DNA of 64,000 nt from Massilia sp. R2A-15 (GTDB lineage: Bacteria; Pseudomonadota; Gammaproteobacteria; Burkholderiales; Burkholderiaceae_D), in contig NZ_CP131935.1 in NCBI RefSeq assembly GCF_030704305.1, positions 1-64,000 on the forward strand, read 5' to 3'. Position 1 is the first letter of the stretch, and every line of letters begins with the position of its first letter. Positions 1-14,422 of this stretch are shown here, in pieces. The position numbers were made by a program, and so were the translations under genes. The notes under the pieces are model-generated. The model was not told where the DNA came from and did no database searches. It saw only the letters and a program-made list of their open reading frames with translations.

Positions 1-107
1 GAATTGCAGGGGAATTATTTCAGCGCCGCGGTATCGAACGATGAAGCGCTTGCGCTGATCCGGCGCGGGCCGTTCAGCCTGGCGCAGCCACCGACGGGGG
101 CACCGAC

Positions 108-111
<4 letters not shown>
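1..111 (+). CDS. C-terminal end of an EAL-domain (c-di-GMP phosphodiesterase-like) protein, partial
   Basis: The window opens inside this gene. The first frame reads 36 codons and stops at TGA 109-111. The residues [18 protein letters not shown] look like the end of an EAL domain, where the last beta strand reads as a QGYLFSxP-type motif followed by a short helix. A Pro-rich tail follows. The stop overlaps the start of the giant kinase gene (ATGA), so the two are probably translated as a coupled pair and the protein may act with that kinase. The catalytic part lies outside the window, so enzymatic activity cannot be judged. Confidence 0.6.
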
Positions 112-6725
<6,614 letters not shown>

Positions 6726-6731
6726 GGGGGC

Positions 6732-6758
6732 GGGGTCTGTTGCCGCGGAGCTGACCCC
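6732..6758. repeat. 27-bp palindromic repeat, degenerate copy
   Basis: GGGGTCTGTTGC and GGAGCTGACCCC lie around 3 bp. It has the same length and ends as the other copies in the window but two altered inner positions that weaken the palindrome. It lies just after the poly-HAMP kinase stop. Confidence 0.6.
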
Positions 6759-6820
6759 AACTTCTAGTCTGCGCCCTCTAAACGGCCGTGGTCGGCGTCC
6801 GGCGGCGATGCGCCCCGACG

Positions 6821-6826
6821 TATAAT
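6821..6826 (+). promoter_or_regulatory. Probable -10 box (TATAAT) for the enoyl-CoA hydratase gene
   Basis: An exact TATAAT lies 43 bp upstream of the preferred start codon at 6864. No good -35 is visible at 16-18 bp. A transcript starting near 6833 would leave almost no leader for the alternative ATG at 6849, which supports the downstream start. Confidence 0.45.
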
Positions 6827-6863
6827 CAGGCTCGACGCTAATCCCTGAATGAAAGTACCCGCA

Positions 6864-7640
6864 ATGGATATTTTGACGAGCAAGTCCGACGGCATCCTGA
6901 CGATCGAATTTAACCGCGCCGAGCGCAAGAACGCGATCACCGGCGCGATGTACCAGGCCATGGCCGACGCGCTGATCGACGGCGAGCAGGACGCCGCGGT
7001 GCGGGCGGTGCTCATCATCGGCAAGCCGGAAATTTTCACCGCCGGCAACGACCTCGACGACTTCCTGAAGAACGCGCCGGCCGGCGGCAAGCCCGACCAG
7101 TCGCGCCCGGTGTACCAGTTCATGCGCGCGCTGTCGGGCACGACCAAGCCGGTGGTGGCGGCGGTGGCGGGCGCGGCGATCGGCATCGGCACCACGATGC
7201 TGATGCACTGCGACCTGGTGTACGCCGCCGACAACGCCAAGTTCAGCATGCCGTTCGTGCAGCTGGGCTTGTGCCCCGAGTTCGCCTCGAGCGTGCTGTT
7301 CCCCGGCATCGCCGGCTACCCGCGCGCGGCCGAGAAGCTGCTACTGGGCGAAGCGTTCGCGGCGCAGGAAGCGGTCCAGATGGGCATGGTGTCGAAGGTG
7401 CTGCCGCTCGACGAACTGCTGCCGTACGCCAAGCGCCAGGCCGCCAAGCTGGTGGCGCTGCCGGCCGCGTCGATCCGCGCGACCAAGGGGCTGATGAAGC
7501 GCGCCAGGGCGGGGGAAATCGAAGCGGCGCTGCAGGCCGAGGTCGAACTGTTCAGCGCGATGCTGCAGGCGCCCGAAGCGAAAGAGGCGTTCACCGCCTT
7601 CTTCGAAAAGCGCAAGCCGGACTTTTCCAAATTCGCCTGA
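6864..7640 (+). CDS. Enoyl-CoA hydratase/isomerase family protein
   Basis: This is a crotonase-fold enzyme that hydrates or isomerises enoyl-CoA esters, probably in fatty-acid or aromatic-acid beta-oxidation in the cytosol. The crotonase features are visible: an FTAGNDLDDF loop for the first oxyanion-hole segment, AVAGAAIGIGTTMLMHCDLV for the second, and LGLCPEFASSVL, where the Glu fits the acid/base position of the isomerase-like subgroup. I chose ATG 6864 (MDILTSKSDG) because GAAAG at 6851-6855 is a fair Shine-Dalgarno for it and a TATAAT box sits just upstream. ATG 6849 would add five residues. The gene appears monocistronic. The exact substrate cannot be told from sequence. Confidence 0.9.
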   Translation: MDILTSKSDGILTIEFNRAERKNAITGAMYQAMADALIDGEQDAAVRAVLIIGKPEIFTAGNDLDDFLKNAPAGGKPDQSRPVYQFMRALSGTTKPVVAAVAGAAIGIGTTMLMHCDLVYAADNAKFSMPFVQLGLCPEFASSVLFPGIAGYPRAAEKLLLGEAFAAQEAVQMGMVSKVLPLDELLPYAKRQAAKLVALPAASIRATKGLMKRARAGEIEAALQAEVELFSAMLQAPEAKEAFTAFFEKRKPDFSKFA

Positions 7641-7703
7641 AGCTTATGCGAAATTTCGCATAAAATCGGCTCCGCAGAACCAGCCCCAGGCTCGGGCAGC
7701 ATC

Positions 7704-7730
7704 GGGGTCTGGTCCTGCGGACCTGACCCC
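7704..7730. repeat. 27-bp palindromic repeat
   Basis: GGGGTCTGGTCC, TGC, GGACCTGACCCC. It lies between two convergent gene ends (hydratase on plus, SnoaL-like protein on minus), where it could help transcription stop in either direction. Confidence 0.9.
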
Positions 7731-7735
7731 ATTTT

Positions 7736-8503
7736 TCAATTTACCGCCGTCGCCTCCGCGACAACGCTGCCGTTCTCCCGCACCACCAGCCCGGTTCCCT
7801 TGCCGCTGGCGTCCTGTGAAAACGCCGCCGTGATCGGCCGCTCTTTGAGGAAGAAGGTGTTCTTGCTCGACGGGTACAGCTTGAACAGCGCGCCGCCCGC
7901 ATTGACCAGCAAGTGGTCTTCGGCATTCTTCACCGTCAGGACCATCTTGTCTTTCGCCAGGTAGGTGCCGTTGAACAGCGCCAGTTCCGCCGCCGAAAGC
8001 GACATCGCCGCCGTCTTGTTGTCGAACTTCGGCGCCGCATGGTCGTAACTGAGCACGCGCGACACCTTCCATTCGCCATCCTTCAGCACCAGCAAGTGCG
8101 TGAAGCGCGCGCGGCTGCCCGGCGTCTCGGCGCCGTTGCGCGTGTTGTAGAACTGGTGGTCGCCCGACATCACCGCGCCGTACACCTTGCCCTTGTCCTG
8201 CATCGGATAGACGCGCACCGTGCCGGCCACCGCTTCGCGCCGGACCTTCAGGTTGGGATTGCCGCAGATGTTGTTCTTCATCGCCGCGGCGAACGCGGGC
8301 ACCCCTTTCATGACGCCGCCCTGGTCATGGTAAAACTCCAGGTCGTCCGCGCTCATTTTTTCCATCGTGGCGACGTCGCACTGGTTGTAGGCCTGCCAGT
8401 AGGCGGCGTCGAACTTCTGGAGCGCCGATTCGACGTCTTGCGCGGACGCGAGCGGAGGCGCGAGCAAAATGGCGCAAGCGGCGGCAAACAGTATGTTTTT
8501 CAT
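7736..8503 (-). CDS. Secreted SnoaL/NTF2-like (DUF4440-type) protein
   Basis: The protein has 255 residues with a clear signal peptide (MKNILFAAACAILLAPPLASA), so it is probably periplasmic. The N-terminal half has the NTF2-like pattern: a helix around FDAAYWQAYNQCDVATMEKM, then DDLEFYHDQGG, and a strand with HLLVLKDGEWKVSRVLSYDH. A C-terminal extension of about 90 residues resembles a small beta domain. The start was chosen at the ATG preceding the signal peptide, with GGGGA about 9 bp upstream; the reading frame extends further upstream but that stretch is not protein-like. The function is unknown; many DUF4440 proteins are isomerase- or hydrolase-like without a proven substrate. Confidence 0.8.
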   Translation of the reverse strand: MKNILFAAACAILLAPPLASAQDVESALQKFDAAYWQAYNQCDVATMEKMSADDLEFYHDQGGVMKGVPAFAAAMKNNICGNPNLKVRREAVAGTVRVYPMQDKGKVYGAVMSGDHQFYNTRNGAETPGSRARFTHLLVLKDGEWKVSRVLSYDHAAPKFDNKTAAMSLSAAELALFNGTYLAKDKMVLTVKNAEDHLLVNAGGALFKLYPSSKNTFFLKERPITAAFSQDASGKGTGLVVRENGSVVAEATAVN

Positions 8504-8661
8504 TTTTCGAGTCCCCGTTGTTGTTGGTGATGGATTAACTCTACCAAGCGGCGCCCTCGGGGCGTTACACCGATCTGACGGACGGGCAGATTGGCTGGAT
8601 GACCGGTTGTTTGGGACGACGAACGGAAGGGTTCCCGAAGTCCCTCCGCACGCAGCCAATC

Positions 8662-9279
8662 CTACACAGCCAATATTTCCTTGTCCTTGGCGAGCGCCCA
8701 GCGGACCGCCGGTCGCGTAGTGACGCGGTCGATGTAGGCCGTGATCTCGGGCGACGTCGGGATCATGCCGAACGCCGTGATCCAGCTCAGCGACATGCCC
8801 CACATGATGTCGGCGGCGCACACCCGTTCGCCCAGCAGGTAAGGCCCCGCCGCCAGTTGGTGCTGGAGCGTGGCGAGCGTCGTGTCGAAGTCCCCGTACG
8901 GCGACGAAGATGGCGGCACCGGGGCGCGTTTCATCGCATGATCGATGACGGCCGGTTCGAAGCAGGATCCATAAAACACCATCCAGCGCAGGTACGCGCC
9001 GCGCTGGGGATCGCCCACCGCGGGCGCCATGCCGGCTTCCGGATAAAGCTCGGCAAGGTACATGAACACGGCGGGCTGCTCGGTCACCAGCGCGTCGCCA
9101 TGCAGGATCGCAGGCACTTTGCCCATCGGATTGATGGCGAGATATTCGGCCCCGCGCTGCTCCCCGGCTTTCATGTCAAGAACGTGCAAATCGTAGTCGG
9201 CATGGAGTTCCTGCAGCAGCGCCAGGGCACTGGTCGAACGCGAATTGGCGGAGTGGAAGAGGGTGACATGGCGGTTCAT
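8662..9279 (-). CDS. Glutathione S-transferase family protein
   Basis: The protein has 205 residues, the usual size for a cytosolic GST. It has a thioredoxin-like N-terminal domain (VTLFHSANSRSTSALALLQE) with the cis-proline segment MGKVPAIL and the glutathione-contact pair EQ/PA (LVTEQPAVFMYLAELYP). A helical C-terminal domain contains YLLGERVCAADIMWG, matching the GST N-capping region. The start at 9279 is favoured by AAGGA about 9 bp upstream. It is transcribed divergently from an AraC-type regulator, which may control it. GSTs of this group detoxify electrophiles, but the substrate is not predictable. Confidence 0.9.
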   Translation of the reverse strand: MNRHVTLFHSANSRSTSALALLQELHADYDLHVLDMKAGEQRGAEYLAINPMGKVPAILHGDALVTEQPAVFMYLAELYPEAGMAPAVGDPQRGAYLRWMVFYGSCFEPAVIDHAMKRAPVPPSSSPYGDFDTTLATLQHQLAAGPYLLGERVCAADIMWGMSLSWITAFGMIPTSPEITAYIDRVTTRPAVRWALAKDKEILAV

Positions 9280-9376
9280 CGCATATATCCTTCGGTGTGG
9301 AAAACACAATAGTAGACCTGTCTGGCGGGCCGGTCTTGGAAAAACGCGCAAGGTTAACGGAGAACCGATCATCACA

Positions 9377-10192
9377 TTGCAAGCTATCTCGGAGCGTCCC
9401 CGCGGCGTCGTAAATCCCGCCAGCGCGCGCAAGACGTTCAGGCTCGAGCGCTACACGCCGGGCGTGGAATTCGCGCCGTTCCTCGATCAATACTGGATTG
9501 TCGAATGGGACCTGGGAGCGCAGCCTGCGTACACGCAACGTACGCTGCCCCATCCCTGCGTCAACCTCGCGTTCGACGCGGGAAAAACCGCGATCTTCGG
9601 CGTGGTGACGGGATCGTTCGAGTACACGCTGCAGGCGAGCGGCCGCGTGTTGGGCCTGCGCTTTCGGCCCGGCGCTTTCCGCGCGTTTCTCGGGAAATCG
9701 GTCAGTTCGATCACGGACACCACGATTGCTCTCGCCGCCGTGTTTGGCTGCGCGGACGCCGAGGCGGAGCGCAGCGTGCTTGGCGCAGCGGACGATGCCG
9801 GCATGATCGCCGCGGCGGAGGCTTTGCTGCGACCGTCGCTCCCGGCACCGGATCCGAAGGTGGACCAGATCGCCGCGATCCTGAAGCTGGCCGAGCAGGA
9901 CCGCGAACTGACCCGGGTCGATGACCTTGCGGCGCGATCGGGAATGGCCCCGCGCACCTTGCAGGCGCTGTTCAGCGAGTACGTGGGCGTCAGCCCCAAG
10001 TGGGCGCTGCGGCGCTACCGTCTTCATGAAGCGGCCGAGCGGCTCGTCAACGACGAGCACGTCGACCTCGCGGCGATGGCACAGTCCCTGGGATATTTCG
10101 ACCAGGCCCATTTCACGGCGGACTTCCAGGCCTTGATTGGCAAGCCGCCGGCGGAATATCGGCTAGCGGCAATGCGGGTCCGGCCAGCCTGA
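9377..10192 (+). CDS. AraC-family transcriptional regulator
   Basis: This is a DNA-binding regulator with an N-terminal effector-type domain (about residues 15-130, motif RTLPHPCVNLAFD, typical of the DUF6597 group) and a C-terminal AraC HTH pair (about 180-270). The HTH includes LAARSGMAPRTLQALFSEYVGVSPKW and the second-helix signature AQSLGYFDQAHFTADFQALIGKPPAEY. The frame is open upstream to an ATG at 9245, but that would overlap the divergent GST start and reads as non-protein. I prefer TTG 9377, with GGAGA at 9359-9363 as a distant ribosome site, giving 271 residues, usual for this group. The start is uncertain. The likely target is the adjacent GST gene (inference from divergence). Confidence 0.82.
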   Translation: MQAISERPRGVVNPASARKTFRLERYTPGVEFAPFLDQYWIVEWDLGAQPAYTQRTLPHPCVNLAFDAGKTAIFGVVTGSFEYTLQASGRVLGLRFRPGAFRAFLGKSVSSITDTTIALAAVFGCADAEAERSVLGAADDAGMIAAAEALLRPSLPAPDPKVDQIAAILKLAEQDRELTRVDDLAARSGMAPRTLQALFSEYVGVSPKWALRRYRLHEAAERLVNDEHVDLAAMAQSLGYFDQAHFTADFQALIGKPPAEYRLAAMRVRPA

Positions 10193-10350
10193 CCGCAATT
10201 GAATAAAGTTCCCGCATTCCGCATGAGTTGCGACCGGGATCAAGCAGACCAGTTTTTGATCCGTGCGCGGCTGGCGGTGGCTCTACGATGGTAACTTGCG
10301 TGGCGCAGAGTGTGTGGGCGGCGCCGCAACCACTTCAGGGAGCCGGGAAA

Positions 10351-11109
10351 ATGAATACGAAGAACAAGAATGCGCGCATGGCGCTGGCGGCAGGCACGCT
10401 TGCGCTGATATGTTGTGGCGGCGCCTGGGCGCAGGCCGAAATGCAGGCGCGCGTCGGCGTCGACCAGGAAGCCGCCACCGCGGTTGCGCCGGCGAACAAA
10501 CAGGAGGCCGCTGCGGCCAAGCACGTGAACGACGCGGTGACGGTCGTGCAGAAAATGCTCGCCGAGCCGCGCATGAAAGAATTGCTGCAGCAGGCCAAGG
10601 GCATCTTCATCGTGCCGACTTACGGCCGCGCGGCGCTGGCGGTGGGGGCGGAAGGCGGCGCGGGGGTCCTGCTGATCAAGAAGGCCGACGGCGCGTGGAG
10701 CGATCCGGCGTTCTACAACATCGGCGGCCTCAGCGCCGGCGCGCAGGTGGGCGTGGAAGCCGGCGCGATCGCCCTGGTGCTGAACAACGAGAAGGCGGTC
10801 AACAAGTTCATGCAGAAGAACATATTTGCGCTGAGCGCCGCTGCGGGACTGACGATCGTGAACTGGTCGAAGGTGGCGCAAGGCTCGGTCGGTGACGGCG
10901 ACGTGGTGGCCTGGAGCGGGGCCAAGGGCCTGTACGGCAATCTGGTATCGGTCGGCGTCAACGACATCCGCTACAACCAGAAGCTGACCGACGCTTACTA
11001 CCACCAGACGGTGCCGGTGGCCGATGCGGTGGCGGGCAAGTTCACGTCGCCGCAGTCGGACGCGCTGAAACAGGCGCTGGCCGCGGCGCCGGCGACGCCG
11101 CCGCGCTGA
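10351..11109 (+). CDS. Ysc84-type lipid-binding/actin-binding-like exported protein
   Basis: The protein has 252 residues with a signal peptide (LAAGTLALICCGGAWA). The body matches the bacterial Ysc84-like (SYLF) family: KGIFIVPTYGRAALAVGAEGGAGVLL, then the Gly-rich GGLSAGAQVGVEAGAIALVLNN, and WSGAKGLYGNLVSVGV. Bacterial members are exported and may bind lipids; the precise role is not established. The start ATG 10351 has AGGGAG 8 bp upstream. It stands alone between an AraC gene and two palindromic repeats. Confidence 0.85.
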   Translation: MNTKNKNARMALAAGTLALICCGGAWAQAEMQARVGVDQEAATAVAPANKQEAAAAKHVNDAVTVVQKMLAEPRMKELLQQAKGIFIVPTYGRAALAVGAEGGAGVLLIKKADGAWSDPAFYNIGGLSAGAQVGVEAGAIALVLNNEKAVNKFMQKNIFALSAAAGLTIVNWSKVAQGSVGDGDVVAWSGAKGLYGNLVSVGVNDIRYNQKLTDAYYHQTVPVADAVAGKFTSPQSDALKQALAAAPATPPR

Positions 11110-11161
11110 AAGATGCGGCCAGTTCCGCCGCCACACTTCCACACGCGGCGGCGACAAACCC

Positions 11162-11188
11162 GGGGTCAGGTCCGTCGGACCTGACCCC
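11162..11188. repeat. 27-bp palindromic repeat (long form flanks visible)
   Basis: GGGGTCAGGTCC, GTC, GGACCTGACCCC. It is preceded by GCGGCGGCGACAAACC and followed by GTTGGTCCGCG, the outer arms seen at several other copies. Confidence 0.9.
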
Positions 11189-11216
11189 GGCCGTTGGTCC
11201 GCGACCCGGACGGATC

Positions 11217-11243
11217 GGGGTCTGGTCCCGCGGACCTGACCCC
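11217..11243. repeat. 27-bp palindromic repeat
   Basis: GGGGTCTGGTCC, CGC, GGACCTGACCCC. It lies 28 bp after the previous copy, in the convergent gap between the Ysc84-like gene and the TauE/SafE gene. Confidence 0.9.
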
Positions 11244-11253
11244 ATGTTGAGCT

Positions 11254-12015
11254 TCAGGTGAGCAGCATTCCCACGCCAGCGGCCAGCAGCACGGCGCAAA
11301 ACGCCGCGCGCAGCGCCAGCGGCGAGAACCGGTGCGCCAGCGCGACGCCGGCCGAGACGCTGGCCAGGCCGCCTGCCGCCAGCGCGACGCCGACGCGCCA
11401 GTCGACGTGGCCTGCGTGCGCGTACGTGCCGAGGGCGATGAACGCGCCCGGCACCACGAGCGCCAGCGCCACGCCTTGCGCGCGGGTCTGCTTCATGCCG
11501 TACAGCGTGACCAGCGCCGGCACCACGATCAGCACGCCGCCGATGGTAAACAACCCGGACATCGCGCCGCAGATGATCCCCAGCAGGGCCAGCGCCTTCG
11601 CGGGCACCGGGCGCTCGGCGGCGCCGACCCGTGCGCGCGCCCGGAACTCCCACATGAAATACACGCCAAGGACAATGAGAAAGGCGGCAAAGGCGACGTG
11701 CAGCTGCGGCGCCGGGATGCGCGCGGCAAATCTGGCCGCCACGAAGGTCGCGAGCATCGACAGCGCGCTCATCGCCGCGACGGCACGCAGGTCGATGCGG
11801 TGGCGCTGGTGATAGCGCAGGAACCCGACCAGCAGGTTCGGCGCGATCATCACCAGCGCCGTGCCCTGTGCCAGGTGCTGGTCCATGCCATACAGGTAGC
11901 CAAGGATGGGGATGGCAATCAGGCCGCCGCCGATGCCCAGCATTCCTCCCACCAGCCCGAGCACGATGCCCAGCAGGACATCGGCGAGAACGGGCAGGAG
12001 GAAAGAAACGTCCAT
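11254..12015 (-). CDS. TauE/SafE-family sulfite/organic anion permease
   Basis: The protein has 253 residues with about eight hydrophobic segments. The N-terminal half has VLGLVGGMLGIGGGLIAIPIL and the second half GAMSGLFTIGGVLIVVPAL, the duplicated Gly-rich GxxGGxxxxP signatures of the TauE/SafE (DUF81) inner-membrane transporters. These are thought to export sulfite, sulfoacetate or related anions; the substrate here is unknown. The start was placed at MDVSFLLP (AAGG 4-5 bp upstream); the frame stays open far upstream on the minus strand but crosses other genes. No partner gene for sulfur metabolism is adjacent. Confidence 0.88.
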   Translation of the reverse strand: MDVSFLLPVLADVLLGIVLGLVGGMLGIGGGLIAIPILGYLYGMDQHLAQGTALVMIAPNLLVGFLRYHQRHRIDLRAVAAMSALSMLATFVAARFAARIPAPQLHVAFAAFLIVLGVYFMWEFRARARVGAAERPVPAKALALLGIICGAMSGLFTIGGVLIVVPALVTLYGMKQTRAQGVALALVVPGAFIALGTYAHAGHVDWRVGVALAAGGLASVSAGVALAHRFSPLALRAAFCAVLLAAGVGMLLT

Positions 12016-12087
12016 GGAGCCTTGATAGTGGGATGGAGGATGGTGGGCCTGGCCCGATGGGCGGTGCGATGAATTATACTTTCGCCC

Positions 12088-12648
12088 ATGACTACCACCC
12101 GCTGCAGCTGGGCCAACATGGCCAATCCCCGCTACCTCCACTACCACGACCACGAATGGGGCGTGGCCTGCCACGACGAGAACGTCCTGTTCGAAATGCT
12201 CAACCTCGAGGGCGCGCAGGCGGGGCTGAGCTGGGAGACCATCCTCAACAAGCGCGACAACTACCGCGCCGCTTTCGATGGCTGGGACGCGGAAAAAATC
12301 GCCCGCTACGACGCCGCAAAGGTGACCGAACTGCTGGCCAATCCAGGCATCGTCCGCAATCGCCTGAAGGTGGCCGCGGCGATCACCAATGCGCAGGCTT
12401 ACCTGCGCCTGCGCGACGAAGGCCTGACGCTCGACCAGTACATGTGGGACTTCGTCGGCGGCGCGCCCATCGTCAACCACTGGCCGCACGGCGCGCGGCC
12501 GGCCAAGACCGAGCTGTCCGATCGCATCTCCAAGGATCTGGCCAAGCGCGGTTTCAAATTCGTCGGCTCGACCATCATATACGCCTACATGCAGGGCATC
12601 GGCATGGTGGACGACCACGATCCGGCGTGCTTCCTCCGCGCTGGCTGA
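12088..12648 (+). CDS. tag: DNA-3-methyladenine glycosylase I
   Basis: This base-excision-repair enzyme removes 3-methyladenine from DNA. The 186 residues align along their length with the Tag family: RCSWANMANPRYLHYHDHEWG at the N terminus (zinc Cys6 and a zinc His), LFEMLNLEGAQAGLSWETIL with the catalytic Glu, RGFKFVGSTIIYAYMQ, and a C-terminal DDHDPACF giving the second zinc His/Cys pair. The length matches other Tag proteins. The following gene, mnmC, starts 1 bp after its stop, so they are probably co-transcribed. Confidence 0.96.
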   Translation: MTTTRCSWANMANPRYLHYHDHEWGVACHDENVLFEMLNLEGAQAGLSWETILNKRDNYRAAFDGWDAEKIARYDAAKVTELLANPGIVRNRLKVAAAITNAQAYLRLRDEGLTLDQYMWDFVGGAPIVNHWPHGARPAKTELSDRISKDLAKRGFKFVGSTIIYAYMQGIGMVDDHDPACFLRAG

Positions 12649-12649
12649 C

Positions 12650-14323
12650 GTGGACTTTCGGCCGCACTGGCGCGGGCGCGAGCGCTTTGTCATCTTCGAC
12701 TCAAAGTGCGATGGCGGCGCCGCTTTGTTCGAGGCGTGGCGCGCCGATCCGCAGCGGCCGAAGCGGCTGCATGTGATCGCGCTGGCCGCGGGCGAACTGC
12801 CGGGATTCCAGCGCGTGCTGCAAGAGGATGATGCGGTCACACTCGACTTGCTGCACGCGCCGATGGAGGCAGCGCTGGCCCAACTGAGCGCGCGCATCGA
12901 CGCGGTGGTGCTGCACGGTGGGGAAGGCGAGGGATTCGCGCGGCCGCTTTCCCGGCTGCTGGCGCGTGACGCGGTGCTGTGGTCCGAGGGCCTGAGCGAC
13001 GACCAGATTGCCGAACTGTCCTCCACGGGCTGGAAAAATGGGGTCAGGTCCGCAGGACCAGACCCCGATGTCGGCGATTCCGGGGTCAGGTCCGGCGGAC
13101 CTGACCCCATTTGCTGGACCGCGCACTTCGCCACCCGCAAACCCATCCCTCCCGCGCCGCCCGAACCGGAGCGCCGCGCCATCGTCATCGGCGCCGGCCT
13201 CGCGGGCGCGGCCGCGTGCGAGCGCCTGTGCGCGCGCGGCTGGCAGGTTACGCTGGTGGAGCGCCACGCCGAGCCGGCGATGGAAGCATCCGGCAACCTG
13301 GCCGGCATCACCATGCCGCTGCTGTCAAAGGACGACAACGTCGCCTCGCGCCTGTCGCGCGCCGCCTTCCTGTTCGCGCGCGACTACTGGAGCCGGCTGG
13401 GCGGCGTCGGCGCGGCGATCGACGGCGCCACCTGCGGCGTGCTGCTCGCCGCGAAGGACGCGGCCAACGCCGGCCTGCAGCGCGCCATCGCCGCGGCCCG
13501 CCAGTTCCCGCCCGGTTACGCGCAGTGGCTCGAACCCGGCTCCCGCTTCGGCGCGCTGGCCCCCCATGGCGCATGGCTGTTCCCGCAAGGCGGCTGGATC
13601 CGCCCGGCCAGCGCCTGCCGCGCCATGCTGGGCGCCTGCGGCCCGCGATTGAAGGCGCATTTCGGCGCGGGCAGCGTCAGCCTTGAACGCGACGGCGACG
13701 CCTGGCGCGTGCGCGGCGCCGATGGCCAGGAGATCGCGCGCGCCCCGATTGTCATCGTCGCGGCCGGCGCGGGCCAGCTCGCGCAGACGGCCGCGCTGCC
13801 GCTGGACCGCGTGCGCGGCCAAGTCACGCATCTCGCGCCCGAAGCGCTGCCGGACCTCGGCCTGGTGCTGTGCCGCGAAGCCTATGTGACGCCGGTGTCG
13901 GGCGGGGTGAAGAGCGCTGGCGCCAGCTACGACGATGACGACGATCCGGCGCTGCGCGCCTCGAGCCAGCTGGAAAACCTGGACAAGGTGCGCTCGATGC
14001 TGGCCGATCCTGAATTGGCGCAGGACGCGCCGCTGGCCGGACGCGTGGGCTTTCGCTCGGTGGCGCCGGACCGCCTGCCGCTGGTGGGCGCGCTGCCGGA
14101 GCCGGATTTCGCGCTGGGCGCCGAACGCCTGCGCGAGCTGCCCCGCCAGCCCGGCCTCTACGGACTCCTGGGCTACGCCTCGCGCGGCCTGACCTGGGCG
14201 CCGCTGGCGGCCGAACTGCTGGCCGCCGCGCTGGAACACGAACCGCTGCCGCTCGAGGCCAAGCTGGCCGAGGCGCTCGATCCGGGCCGCTTCCTGCTGC
14301 GCGCGCGGCGCGGCGGATCGTAA
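12650..14323 (+). CDS. mnmC: MnmC-type FAD-dependent tRNA cmnm5s2U34 oxidoreductase with decayed methyltransferase half and in-frame repeat insertions
   Basis: The C-terminal part (residues about 170-557) is the MnmC FAD-dependent domain, which oxidatively removes the carboxymethyl group from cmnm5s2U34 of tRNA. It has the dinucleotide motif IVIGAGLAGAAACERL, EASGNLAGITMPLLS, RGQVTH, GFRSVAPDRLPLVGALP and GLYGLLGYASRGLTWAPL. The N-terminal methyltransferase part is short and altered. WRGRERFVI is recognisable, but the SAM-loop equivalent of GETGFGTGLN reads DSKCDGGAA, the LDGFAP catalytic stretch reads LHGGEGE, and roughly the first 60 residues of a normal MnmC are absent. Two 27-bp palindromes sit in frame in the linker and encode GVRSAGPDP and GVRSGGPDP. 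The GTG start at 12650 is the first possible in frame and has no clear ribosome site. It is probably oxidase-only, with methylation done elsewhere or skipped. Confidence 0.88.
   Translation: MDFRPHWRGRERFVIFDSKCDGGAALFEAWRADPQRPKRLHVIALAAGELPGFQRVLQEDDAVTLDLLHAPMEAALAQLSARIDAVVLHGGEGEGFARPLSRLLARDAVLWSEGLSDDQIAELSSTGWKNGVRSAGPDPDVGDSGVRSGGPDPICWTAHFATRKPIPPAPPEPERRAIVIGAGLAGAAACERLCARGWQVTLVERHAEPAMEASGNLAGITMPLLSKDDNVASRLSRAAFLFARDYWSRLGGVGAAIDGATCGVLLAAKDAANAGLQRAIAAARQFPPGYAQWLEPGSRFGALAPHGAWLFPQGGWIRPASACRAMLGACGPRLKAHFGAGSVSLERDGDAWRVRGADGQEIARAPIVIVAAGAGQLAQTAALPLDRVRGQVTHLAPEALPDLGLVLCREAYVTPVSGGVKSAGASYDDDDDPALRASSQLENLDKVRSMLADPELAQDAPLAGRVGFRSVAPDRLPLVGALPEPDFALGAERLRELPRQPGLYGLLGYASRGLTWAPLAAELLAAALEHEPLPLEAKLAEALDPGRFLLRARRGGS
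13040..13066. repeat. 27-bp palindromic repeat, in frame inside mnmC
   Basis: GGGGTCAGGTCC, GCA, GGACCAGACCCC. It is exactly nine codons, read as GVRSAGPDP, and lies between the two enzyme domains. Confidence 0.93.
13082..13108. repeat. 27-bp palindromic repeat, second in-frame copy inside mnmC
   Basis: GGGGTCAGGTCC, GGC, GGACCTGACCCC. It is read as GVRSGGPDP and starts 42 bp after the first copy. Confidence 0.93.
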
Positions 14324-14369
14324 TACAACAAGGTCTGATGCAATCGGCAGGCATGCTTGCGGAACCGCG

Positions 14370-14375
14370 TATAAT
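14370..14375 (+). promoter_or_regulatory. Probable -10 box (TATAAT) for the kinase/response-regulator operon
   Basis: An exact TATAAT lies 48 bp before the chosen TTG start. No convincing -35 hexamer is seen at normal spacing. Confidence 0.4.
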
Positions 14376-14422
14376 TGTCCCATGGCAACAATTTTCACCG
14401 GTTCCCGCTCGCTGGAGGCCTC

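Noticed and set aside
9245..9376. Upstream ATG of the AraC-type gene
   Set aside because: It would overlap the divergent GST start and adds 44 residues without protein-like character.
11254..13338. A 694-codon minus-strand frame running through tag and mnmC into the TauE/SafE gene
   Set aside because: Only the last 253 codons have transporter character; the rest crosses better-supported genes. The start was set at 12015.
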